Source: an uncultured beta proteobacterium
GTDB lineage: Bacteria; Pseudomonadota; Gammaproteobacteria; Burkholderiales; Burkholderiaceae_C
Direction: 5' to 3'
Assembly (NCBI GenBank): GCA_903886165.1
Contig: CAISLL010000061.1
Coordinates: forward strand, 1 to 9,659
DNA: 9,659 nucleotides
This document shows, one piece after another, positions 1 to 6,452 of this stretch. A program made the translations under genes and the position numbers. Position 1 is the first letter of the stretch. Each line of letters starts with the position of its first letter. The notes under the pieces are model-generated. The model had not been told where the DNA came from and ran no database searches. It saw only the letters and a program-made list of their open reading frames with translations.

Positions 1-1070
1 GTACCAACACGGTCACGCACAACAATGGTGACAGTACCTGCCGCAATCCCTCGTATAAAAATGTTGTTGTTACCGTCTTTGCTAACCGTTGCAATGCCGT
101 CGTCCGAACTCACAACCGTGTATTCCGCCACACCACCACCGATGCTGAACTGTCGCGTTAACCCAATGCCTATCGTTACCTGCGTAGTGGGCACCGTAGT
201 GTTAAGTGGTTCAGCCGTGCCGCCAGCCACAGTGACAGTGATACGAAGTCCATTTCCAACACTGTCAAACACGTCAATAGTTGTGGCACCAGCGGTAGTT
301 CCAGCTGAAATGGATAACGTGGTTCCGCTTGCATTGATACTTGCTGTCGCAACACGCGAATCACTTGAACTCGGCACCTTATAGGGTGGAACGCCTCCAC
401 CGATCGGAAAGGTTGTTAACGACAGAGGAGCAACAGTGAGTGATCCGGGTGCAGTGGTAAAGAATGGCTCGGTAGTTCCCCCACCGACAGTTACATTGAT
501 GTCTATGACTGCAGGCGTTGGTGCCGAGTCACGCAGGCTAATGGTTGCCTGACCAACAGCCAATCCGCTGATACGCAAAACATTGCCGTCAATTTGCGCA
601 GTAGCTATACGCGCATCTGACGAACTCCATTCGTATCTGACACCTTGAACGCCACCACTTAATGAGAAAGGTTGGGTTGTCGACTTAGGTGCAACATTAA
701 GGGCCAATGGCGCTGAAGTACTAAACTGTGCGAGATTGCCAACCGTCAATGAAATCGTTGATGTTTTTTGCATGGCATCGCTGATGGTGATAGTTACATT
801 ACCAGAGGCCACACCAGTGAGAGTGAAATCACGACCGGTCAACGATGCGACAGCTATTTGCACATTGCTGCTAGATATTTGATACGGTGCCGTACCGCCT
901 GTCATAACAAAACTCTGGGTCGCACCCACAGCAACTGTCAGAGTCGGCGGCGCGCTTGTGTTTAGCGGGGTACCTACAACAGATGGCAAACCAGGCGAGC
1001 CGCCCCCGCCCCCGCAGGCATTGAGAAAAACAGCGAGCAGTAGTGTTATTAGATAGGTGATGAATCGCAT
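1..1070 (-). CDS. Ig-like repeat lipoprotein, C-terminus outside window
   Basis: An open frame of 356 codons runs without a stop from ATG at 1070 to the left edge, so the protein is N-terminally complete and C-terminally partial. Residues 1-18 form a lipoprotein signal peptide (basic R2, hydrophobic core) ending in lipobox L-N-A-C with Cys19, followed by five glycines, Ser, Pro, Gly. This linker style is common in Burkholderiales outer-membrane lipoproteins. Four tandem units of about 80-86 residues follow (about 33-110, 111-196, 197-282, 283 onward). Each has an L-T-V-A-like strand, a Gly-Gly-(x)-x-Pro-Tyr turn, an S-S-(S/D) loop, A-T-A, G-x-x-x-G-x-(V/A)-T-I and a terminal T-V strand. This resembles BIG_2-type bacterial Ig-like domains. 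It starts 33 bases after pilQ with no visible terminator, so it is probably cotranscribed with it. The ribosome binding site is weak (purine-rich AAGAAAA). Base composition looks more AT-rich than the pil genes. An adhesive or surface role is inferred; the actual function is unknown. Confidence 0.85.
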   Translation of the reverse strand, partial: MRFITYLITLLLAVFLNACGGGGGSPGLPSVVGTPLNTSAPPTLTVAVGATQSFVMTGGTAPYQISSSNVQIAVASLTGRDFTLTGVASGNVTITISDAMQKTSTISLTVGNLAQFSTSAPLALNVAPKSTTQPFSLSGGVQGVRYEWSSSDARIATAQIDGNVLRISGLAVGQATISLRDSAPTPAVIDINVTVGGGTTEPFFTTAPGSLTVAPLSLTTFPIGGGVPPYKVPSSSDSRVATASINASGTTLSISAGTTAGATTIDVFDSVGNGLRITVTVAGGTAEPLNTTVPTTQVTIGIGLTRQFSIGGGVAEYTVVSSDDGIATVSKDGNNNIFIRGIAAGTVTIVVRDRVG

Positions 1071-1103
1071 GGCGAGTTTTCTTTGGTTAACGAAATTAGA
1101 ATA

Positions 1104-3236
1104 TCAGCGTGCCGACCTGTCCGCCACCACCTTGGGGGTGATGAACACCAGCATTTCCTGCTTGTTGGCGATCCGGGCACGGCTCTTGAACAGATTGCCC
1201 ACTCCAGGCAAGTCACCCAACACGGGCACTTTGGTCTCGCTGTCGGTCTCTGTCATCTCGAAAATACCGCCAATCACCACAGTACCGCCGTTTTCCACCA
1301 GCACCTGGGTTTGAATGTGCTTGGTGTTGATGGCAAAACCTGCCGCTGTGGCCTGGCCAACCGTGTCTTTGGTGACATCCAGCGCCAGGATGATGTTGCC
1401 CTCAGGGGTAATTTGTGGCGTGACTTCCAGCTTCAAATTGGCTTTCCTGAAGGCAATCGAGGTGGCGCCACTGCTTGAAGCCACCTGGTACGGCAACTCT
1501 GTGCCCTGCTCAATCAACGCCTTGATCTGGTCGGCCGTGACCACCCGGGGGCTCGACACCACTTTGCCCTTGCCATCGGCCTCCAGCGCAGACAACTCCA
1601 GATTCAGAAACCGATTGGCGGCGGAACTGAAGATGGACAATGCAAAGGTGGCTGGTGAGTACCCACCCTGACCCACCGCAGGCAAATTGACAAACGCGTT
1701 CGTCAAATCCACCGCACCGCCCGCACCACTGGTGGCCACCACATTGCCGTAGTTGGTGCCAAAGGCCGCACGGTGCCCACTGCCAATCGAGTAGCCGCCA
1801 TCTCCGCCCTGTTGGGCACGCAGGTCAGATCCGCCCAATTTGACACCCAGAGACTTGCCAAAGGTGTCTGAGGCCTCCACAATGCGCGCCTCGATCAGCA
1901 CCTGGCGTGCCGGGATGTCCAACTTGGCGATCAGTTGCTGAACCTGTTCAAGTTTGCTGGGTATGTCGGTCACAAACAACTGGTTGGTTCGCGCCTCGGA
2001 AATGACACTGCCGCGTGAGCTGAGCAGACGCGCCCCACCCGCAGCACCTCCAGATCCACTTGCTGCCGTGAGTTGGGTCGCAACATCCGTCGCCTTGGTG
2101 TAATTCAGCTGAAACGGTTGTGTTCGCAAAGGCTCCAACCCCTGCAGCGCTGCAGCGGATTCAAGATCCAGCTTTTCTTTGGTATTGATCTCATCTTTGG
2201 GCGCAATCCACAACACGTTACCGGTCTTACGCATGCCCAGGCCTTTGGCCTGAAGAATGATGTCAAGCGCCTGGTCCCAGGGCACGTCTTGCAGGCGCAA
2301 GGTCACGGTACCACTTACCGAGTCCGAGGTGATGACATTGAAATTGGTGAAATCCGCAATCACCTGCAGCAGCGAACGCACCTCGATGCTCTGGAAATTC
2401 AGGGAGAGCTTTTGGCCGCTATACCCTGGCCCTTGGGAAAGTTTGGAGGCATCTACCTTGACTGGTTTGATTTCCACCACAAATTGCTCATCACTTTGAT
2501 ACGCGCTGTGCGCCCACTGGCCTTGCGGCTCAATGACCATGCGCACCCGGTCACCAATCTGGAAAGTAGTCACAGTTTTCACTGGCGTGCCAAAATCCGC
2601 CACATCGAGACGGCGACGCAAACCCTCTGGCAAGGTGGTTTTCATGAACTCCACCACCAGCGTCTGCCCCTGCTGGCGAATATCAACCCCGACTTGATTG
2701 TTAGGCAAACCGACAATTACCCGGCCCGCCCCCTCATCGCCGCGACGGAAATCAAGATCACGCAGGGGCAGAGTGTCACGGCTTTGGTTCTCTGCAAAAA
2801 CTTGCGTCACCGGTGCAGGGGCAGCACCAGCCAGGGGGTCGAGCAGAACAAGCAGGGATTTGCCCTGAAGCTGCATTTTGTAGGTAGTGAATTGCTTCAG
2901 GTTGAGCACCACCCGGGTACGTTCGCCCGCCTGCACCACACTCACTGACTTGAGGTTGCCCTGGTTGACTTCAACGTTTGAGCGGCCCATGGCACTGATC
3001 ACATTGGGAAAATCCAGCGCAATACGTGCCGGCGACTGGATTGAGAAACCGGCAGGCACCGCTGTCAATGCCTGATTGAGGTCCACACGGATGACCTCGA
3101 CTCCACTTTGCAACGCGCCAGTAACGGACTCGATCGCCACCTGAGCCTGTGCCAAACTGGCCATTGCCAACAGAAACAGCGCCGAACACATGCGCCGGCA
3201 CAAGGCCCCGACAGACTGACTATGATGAATTTTCAT
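1104..3236 (-). CDS. pilQ: Type IV pilus secretin PilQ
   Basis: This is the outer-membrane secretin through which the type IV pilus is extruded and retracted; it also serves DNA uptake in competent species. The 710-residue protein has a Sec signal peptide (about 1-31, cleavage after A-Q-A). Two AMIN domains that bind peptidoglycan follow (about 35-130 and 155-255), then the STN/N0 domain (about 276-345), an N1 secretin domain (about 372-437) with a Gly/Ser-rich loop at 392-410, and the C-terminal secretin barrel (about 445-702). The secretin signature V-P-V-L-G-D-L-P-G-V-G-N-L-F-K lies at 670-684 and is intact. Length is normal for betaproteobacterial PilQ. The ATG overlaps the pilP stop (ATGA, four bases), and GAGAGG at 3242-3247 lies five bases upstream, supporting this start. 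It is the last recognised pil gene of the operon. Confidence 0.97.
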   Translation of the reverse strand: MKIHHSQSVGALCRRMCSALFLLAMASLAQAQVAIESVTGALQSGVEVIRVDLNQALTAVPAGFSIQSPARIALDFPNVISAMGRSNVEVNQGNLKSVSVVQAGERTRVVLNLKQFTTYKMQLQGKSLLVLLDPLAGAAPAPVTQVFAENQSRDTLPLRDLDFRRGDEGAGRVIVGLPNNQVGVDIRQQGQTLVVEFMKTTLPEGLRRRLDVADFGTPVKTVTTFQIGDRVRMVIEPQGQWAHSAYQSDEQFVVEIKPVKVDASKLSQGPGYSGQKLSLNFQSIEVRSLLQVIADFTNFNVITSDSVSGTVTLRLQDVPWDQALDIILQAKGLGMRKTGNVLWIAPKDEINTKEKLDLESAAALQGLEPLRTQPFQLNYTKATDVATQLTAASGSGGAAGGARLLSSRGSVISEARTNQLFVTDIPSKLEQVQQLIAKLDIPARQVLIEARIVEASDTFGKSLGVKLGGSDLRAQQGGDGGYSIGSGHRAAFGTNYGNVVATSGAGGAVDLTNAFVNLPAVGQGGYSPATFALSIFSSAANRFLNLELSALEADGKGKVVSSPRVVTADQIKALIEQGTELPYQVASSSGATSIAFRKANLKLEVTPQITPEGNIILALDVTKDTVGQATAAGFAINTKHIQTQVLVENGGTVVIGGIFEMTETDSETKVPVLGDLPGVGNLFKSRARIANKQEMLVFITPKVVADRSAR

Positions 3237-3790
3237 TTTGACCTCTCTTGCAACTGCAGACTTGCAGTGCGCTCAATCCACTCGCCGGCGGCGTCTTGCA
3301 CGATTTCTCGCAAACTGATTTCAGATTCTGAAATTTTTGTCACCAAACCGTAATTCAGACCCATACGGTCACCTGTCCGCACCTGATACAACAATTTTCC
3401 AACCATCACCAGGGCAATGGGTTTGCCGGCCTTGACCATGCTACCCACCATCGCCATGGTGTCGACCGGAAACTCTTCCAGCGGCTCCTTGCGTCGGGCC
3501 AGTTCCGGCGCAATCAGTGCGCCATTGGATGCCGACTGGGACGAGTCCTTCTTCAAGGCCTGGGTCAGCTTGAGATTGCTGAATGGCTCGACTTCAGTGA
3601 CCATGGTGTACCGTTCGGGTTTGAACACCTTGGGCTCAGAAATCGGCTTGATTTTTGGTTGCGCCGCGCTTTTTTGCTGCGCCATCCACTGCTGTAATTC
3701 ATCTTCAGGCGCTGGGCTGCATGCCACCAGCATGGTGACGGCACCCAAACAGACGAACCCGCGCATCAATTGACTCAAACGCATGTTCAT
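3233..3790 (-). CDS. pilP: Type IV pilus assembly lipoprotein PilP
   Basis: PilP is the inner-membrane lipoprotein that links the PilN/PilO heterodimer to the N0 domain of PilQ in the periplasm. The 185-residue protein carries a lipoprotein signal peptide with lipobox L-V-A-C, Cys24 being the lipidated residue. A largely disordered, Lys/Pro-rich linker (about 25-105) contains the PilN/PilO-binding stretch. The C-terminal beta domain (about 108-178) is the part that docks on the secretin, with the typical G-K-x-x-x-x-V-x-x-G-D-x-x-G-x-N-x-G core at 131-148. The start overlaps the pilO stop (ATGA) and AAGGTGG lies five bases upstream. Met3 is a possible alternative start and would not alter the mature protein. 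Confidence 0.96.
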   Translation of the reverse strand: MNMRLSQLMRGFVCLGAVTMLVACSPAPEDELQQWMAQQKSAAQPKIKPISEPKVFKPERYTMVTEVEPFSNLKLTQALKKDSSQSASNGALIAPELARRKEPLEEFPVDTMAMVGSMVKAGKPIALVMVGKLLYQVRTGDRMGLNYGLVTKISESEISLREIVQDAAGEWIERTASLQLQERSK

Positions 3791-4461
3791 TTGGCCACCT
3801 TGTTCTTGGGCGCAGCCTTGCTCTGGGCCGCAACCTCACCCGCGTCGAGATAACGAAAGGTCTTGGCAGTGGCGTCCATGGTGAGCATGCCGTCCTTGAC
3901 TGGCAGGATGGCAACGTTGTTCAGGGTCACAATGCGGGACAGGTTGGCGATGTCGGCTGCAAAATTCCCGATGTCGTGATAGCGGCCTGTCACCCTGACA
4001 GCAATTGGCAGTTCGGCGTAATAGTCCTTCACCGCCGCTTGGCCAGGCCGAAAAAGGTCAAATTGCAGACTGCGGCCCAGCCCGGCCTGATTGATGTCGG
4101 AAAGCAGCGCATCCATTTCAGCCTTGCTGGGAAGCTGCTTTTCAAGTAGGGTCACATATTGCTGCACTTGCTCACGCTGCTTTTTCAAAGCCTCAAGGTT
4201 CACTGCTTTGCCCAGTTTGACCGTGTATTCGTCACGCAGCTTGATCTCTTTTGCCTGCTCGGAGGAGAGCTCGGTCTGTGCGTCGCTGATCCAAAGAAAC
4301 CACAACAGCGCCACCAACATGATGACCACCAACCCAAAGACCGCATAACGCGGCAACGCTGGCCAGCTGGAGGGGTCTTTGGTGTCAAGATTGCGGAACT
4401 GTACAGCCATGCCGTCCAGCCAGCCCTTGAAGTCAAAATTGATCTTGGAAATAGTTGCCAT
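3787..4461 (-). CDS. pilO: Type IV pilus inner-membrane protein PilO
   Basis: PilO forms a heterodimer with PilN in the inner membrane and helps align the motor complex with the secretin. The 224-residue protein has a cytoplasmic N-terminus of about 38 residues, one transmembrane helix (about 39-59), a periplasmic coiled coil (about 62-112) and a ferredoxin-like periplasmic domain (about 115-205). The conserved stretch around G-R-Y-H-D-I-G-N-F at 159-167 and the following helix are typical of PilO. A low-complexity Ala/Lys tail ends the protein. It begins 11 bases after the pilN stop, with AAGGG about nine bases upstream of the ATG, and its stop overlaps the pilP start. Confidence 0.96.
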   Translation of the reverse strand: MATISKINFDFKGWLDGMAVQFRNLDTKDPSSWPALPRYAVFGLVVIMLVALLWFLWISDAQTELSSEQAKEIKLRDEYTVKLGKAVNLEALKKQREQVQQYVTLLEKQLPSKAEMDALLSDINQAGLGRSLQFDLFRPGQAAVKDYYAELPIAVRVTGRYHDIGNFAADIANLSRIVTLNNVAILPVKDGMLTMDATAKTFRYLDAGEVAAQSKAAPKNKVAK

Positions 4462-4472
4462 GCTGGGTGCCC

Positions 4473-5111
4473 TTACTTCGCTGCGGGCTTCGACACGGCA
4501 GTTGCCGGCTGTGTCGGGGCTGAACTGGCTGCCATGGCTTTTTCTGCCTCTGTGGCACGTACCAGTTTCACCTTGACATTGAAATTGGCCACCCGACGCT
4601 GATCACGCGGTGACAAAGTGACGCTGCCAGCCACAATTTCAACCAGTTCCGGTCGCGCAAACCAGGGCGAGTTGTTGCCGAGGTTGCGCAGCAACTCGGA
4701 CACCCGCTCGTTGGACTGCGCCACACCAAGCAAAGCCACGCTTTGCCCCTCCTGGCGCATGCTGCTCACATAGACCCCTTCCGGCAGTTGACGAACCAGT
4801 TCTGTGAGTAAATGAACGGGCAAATTACGGTCTGACTGCAAATCTTCTACAGCCTGTTGACGCGCACGCAAGGCGGCAATTTCAGCTTCCAGGCCAGCGA
4901 TGTCCTTGATTTGGGCATCGAATCTCTTGATTTCGGTCTGCAATATCTGATTTTGATTCTGTTGCGAAGATATTTGCGCCTGAAACCACAAAAAAATCAA
5001 ACCGGCAATCAATCCACCAGACAAGGCAGACAGCCCCAAACTGACGTTGAAAAGGTCTTTGCGACGCTTGCGGGCTGCTTCGCGGTGCGGCAGTAGGTTG
5101 ATCAAAATCAC
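4473..5111 (-). CDS. pilN: Type IV pilus inner-membrane protein PilN (GTG start)
   Basis: PilN is the partner of PilO; its short cytoplasmic tail binds PilM. The family's N-terminal PilM-binding motif I-N-L-L-P-H-R-E is present at residues 4-11. One transmembrane helix (about 22-45), a coiled coil (about 47-95) and a small periplasmic alpha/beta domain (about 97-186) follow, then an Ala/Pro-rich tail. I place the start at GTG 5111, giving 212 residues. GGAGG at 5120-5124 sits eight bases upstream, the GTG shares one base with the pilM stop (TAGTG), and the protein then begins right before the conserved motif as in homologues. A TTG at 5141 would add ten non-conserved residues and overlap pilM; it is less likely. 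Confidence 0.94.
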   Translation of the reverse strand: MILINLLPHREAARKRRKDLFNVSLGLSALSGGLIAGLIFLWFQAQISSQQNQNQILQTEIKRFDAQIKDIAGLEAEIAALRARQQAVEDLQSDRNLPVHLLTELVRQLPEGVYVSSMRQEGQSVALLGVAQSNERVSELLRNLGNNSPWFARPELVEIVAGSVTLSPRDQRRVANFNVKVKLVRATEAEKAMAASSAPTQPATAVSKPAAK

Positions 5112-6187
5112 TACACAAACCTCCGTAATGCCAATCCGCAAGAGGTGAGATAGGAGGGCGCTTCGCGCGTCATTTTGCTGAGCTTGATGGTGTCAGCGAC
5201 CTCCATGCCATCAAAGGGATTCGCCAGCATGCAGGCGAACGTGGTCTGCTGTGTGACCGCTTCTGTCAGCCCAGGCAAAGCTGCCGAACCGCCCGCGAGC
5301 ATGACCATGTCAACCTTGTTATGCGTGGTGCTGGTGAAGAAAAATTGCAACGCACGGCCAATTTCCTGCACCAGGCTTTCGACAAAGGGCTTCAGGACCA
5401 CAGTGCTGTAATCGTCGGGCAATTCACCTCTGCGTTTTTTGGACTCTGCCTCTTCGACAGAGAATCCGTACTGACGCACAATCATCTGCGTCAACTGCGC
5501 CCCGCCAAAGGCCTGGTCACGGTCATACAGCAAGGCATCATCGCGGATCACCTGCATGCTGGTGGTCATGGCTCCGACTTCAAACAAGGCAACTATGCTG
5601 CCAGCACCCTTGTTGGGCATGTTGCCGATCAGTCGGCTGGCCGCCAGGCGTGACGCGTAAGACTCGACATCAATGATCACAGGCTTCAGACCAGCCGCCT
5701 CGGCCAGACCCTGGATGTCTTGAACTTTTTCGCGACGCGAAGCGGCAATCAAGACCTCAACATCGCCCGTGGCATTTGGAGTGGGGCCAACAATGCAGAA
5801 GTCAAGGCTGACTTCGTCAAGCGGGAACGGAATGTATTGATTGGCCTCGGACTCCACTTGCGTTTCCAACTCTTGGTCAGACAAGCCACCGGGCAACACG
5901 ATTTTTTTTGTAATCACCGCAGAAGGCGGAAGCGCCATCGCCACATTTTTGGTCTTGGTGCCACTTTTCTTGACCAGGCGGCGCACAGCATCGGCCACCT
6001 CATCGAATTTCTCAACATTGCCCTCTGTGATCCAGCCGCGCTCCAAAGGCACAATCGCGCAACTCTCAAGCACCAGATTGCCAGACTTATCCCGCCCCAG
6101 TTCGACCAGCTTCACACTCGACGAACTGACATCGAGACCGAGCATCGAAGCAGGTTGGCGACTAAACAACGACCCCAGAGAAAACAA
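5111..6187 (-). CDS. pilM: Type IV pilus actin-like ATPase-fold protein PilM (TTG start)
   Basis: PilM is the cytoplasmic actin/FtsA-like protein that binds nucleotide and the PilN tail, connecting the pilus motor to the inner-membrane alignment complex. The 358-residue protein has phosphate-1 motif L-G-L-D-V-S-S-S-S-V-K at 16-26, the phosphate-2 region V-A-L-F-E-V-G-A-M-T-T-S at 199-210, and the adenosine-binding M-L-A-G-G-S-A at 296-302. Its length is typical. The start is TTG at 6187, preceded by AAGGGG at 6194-6199. The next in-frame ATG (codon 15) abuts the fold and would drop the N-terminal helix residues G-S-L-F found in relatives, so TTG is preferred. The gene opens the pilMNOPQ operon and diverges from ponA. 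Oddities: an A8 run at codons 91-95, and Glu in place of the usual Asp in the phosphate-2 motif. Confidence 0.95.
   Translation of the reverse strand: MFSLGSLFSRQPASMLGLDVSSSSVKLVELGRDKSGNLVLESCAIVPLERGWITEGNVEKFDEVADAVRRLVKKSGTKTKNVAMALPPSAVITKKIVLPGGLSDQELETQVESEANQYIPFPLDEVSLDFCIVGPTPNATGDVEVLIAASRREKVQDIQGLAEAAGLKPVIIDVESYASRLAASRLIGNMPNKGAGSIVALFEVGAMTTSMQVIRDDALLYDRDQAFGGAQLTQMIVRQYGFSVEEAESKKRRGELPDDYSTVVLKPFVESLVQEIGRALQFFFTSTTHNKVDMVMLAGGSAALPGLTEAVTQQTTFACMLANPFDGMEVADTIKLSKMTREAPSYLTSCGLALRRFV
5120..5124 (-). promoter_or_regulatory. Ribosome binding site deciding the pilN GTG start
   Basis: GGAGG on the minus strand lies inside the last codons of pilM, eight bases before the GTG at 5111. 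It supports GTG over the upstream TTG (5141) and fits translational coupling of pilM and pilN. Confidence 0.7.
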
Positions 6188-6193
6188 AACGAT

Positions 6194-6199
6194 CCCCTT
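6194..6199 (-). promoter_or_regulatory. Ribosome binding site deciding the pilM TTG start
   Basis: Read on the minus strand, AAGGGG lies six bases upstream of the TTG at 6187. No ATG or GTG is available in this frame between the upstream stop and this TTG, so the site is the main evidence for a non-ATG start of pilM. Confidence 0.6.
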
Positions 6200-6241
6200 A
6201 AAATTCTTCCACAGGCAGGTTACTCTTCACATTTCACTTGA

Positions 6242-6270
6242 ATAGTAGCAGCAAGAGTGTTGTCCAGCAA
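6242..6270 (-). promoter_or_regulatory. Candidate sigma-70 promoter for pilMNOPQ
   Basis: On the minus strand TTGCTG (6270-6265) and TACTAT (6247-6242) are separated by 17 bases; they match the -35 and -10 consensus at three and four of six positions. The predicted transcript would start near 6235, leaving a leader of about 48 bases that contains the AAGGGG ribosome binding site. It is based on hexamer match and position only. Confidence 0.45.
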
Positions 6271-6279
6271 AGATATTTC

Positions 6280-6324
6280 CGCTTTTTGCATGCATTCAAT
6301 GTTGCCAGAAATTGACGCTTTTTG
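6280..6324 (-). repeat. Pair of CAAAAAGCG direct repeats upstream of pilM promoter
   Basis: CGCTTTTTG occurs at 6280-6288 and again at 6316-6324 on the plus strand (CAAAAAGCG when read toward pilM). The copies are 36 bases apart, and similarity extends a few bases downstream (AAT-T shared). The nearer copy ends about ten bases upstream of the proposed pilM -35 element, a usual place for an activator. No known regulator is recognised for this motif. Confidence 0.5.
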
Positions 6325-6398
6325 TGGCCAGGCAGTACTTCTAGGCAAAAATATCGATCCCGCCAACCCGCTGCGTGAAGGCAGGAAATGCTAACCTG

Positions 6399-6426
6399 TT
6401 ACCGACCCTTCACCCGTTTTAATAAT
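6399..6426 (+). promoter_or_regulatory. Weak candidate promoter for ponA
   Basis: TTACCG (6399-6404) and AATAAT (6421-6426) are separated by 16 bases, matching the consensus at three and five of six positions. The transcript would start near 6433, giving a leader of about 20 bases to the ATG. A TTGACG at 6312-6317 is a better -35 but has no good -10 at the right distance. Confidence 0.3.
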
Positions 6427-6452
6427 AGCTGCGATCACGCCTGCTTCTATTT

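Larger units (their letters stand above)
6188..6452. other. Divergent intergenic region between pilM and ponA
   Basis: This is the only sizeable non-coding stretch (265 bases). It holds a plausible sigma-70-type promoter for pilM, a weaker candidate for ponA, two 9-base direct repeats and an 8-base palindrome (TGCATGCA, 6287-6294). I see no convincing small gene, structured RNA or sigma-54 site in it. It must carry the control of both the pilus operon and PBP1A. Confidence 0.8.

Noticed and set aside
25..384. Plus-strand open frame of 119 codons opposite the lipoprotein gene
   Set aside because: The minus strand shows a clear signal peptide, lipobox and tandem repeats in one uninterrupted frame; the plus-strand product is the low-complexity Val/Pro/Thr shadow of it.
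2073..2948. Long open frame on the plus strand (291 codons) opposite pilQ
   Set aside because: It lies wholly inside the well-supported pilQ gene, has no recognisable domain and no ribosome binding site; it is a mirror effect of pilQ codon use.
5112..5141. TTG at 5141 as the pilN start
   Set aside because: It adds ten residues with no family support and overlaps pilM by ten codons, while GTG 5111 has GGAGG at good spacing and precedes the conserved motif.
6312..6341. TTGACG with a downstream -10 as the main ponA promoter
   Set aside because: The -35 is good, but hexamers at 16-18 bases (such as TACTTC) match the -10 poorly, and the TTGACG overlaps the repeat box region.
6330..6365. Sigma-54 promoter upstream of pilM
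   Set aside because: A TTGGCGGG...TTTTTGC stretch on the minus strand was considered, but the GG and GC are not at the required ten-base distance.
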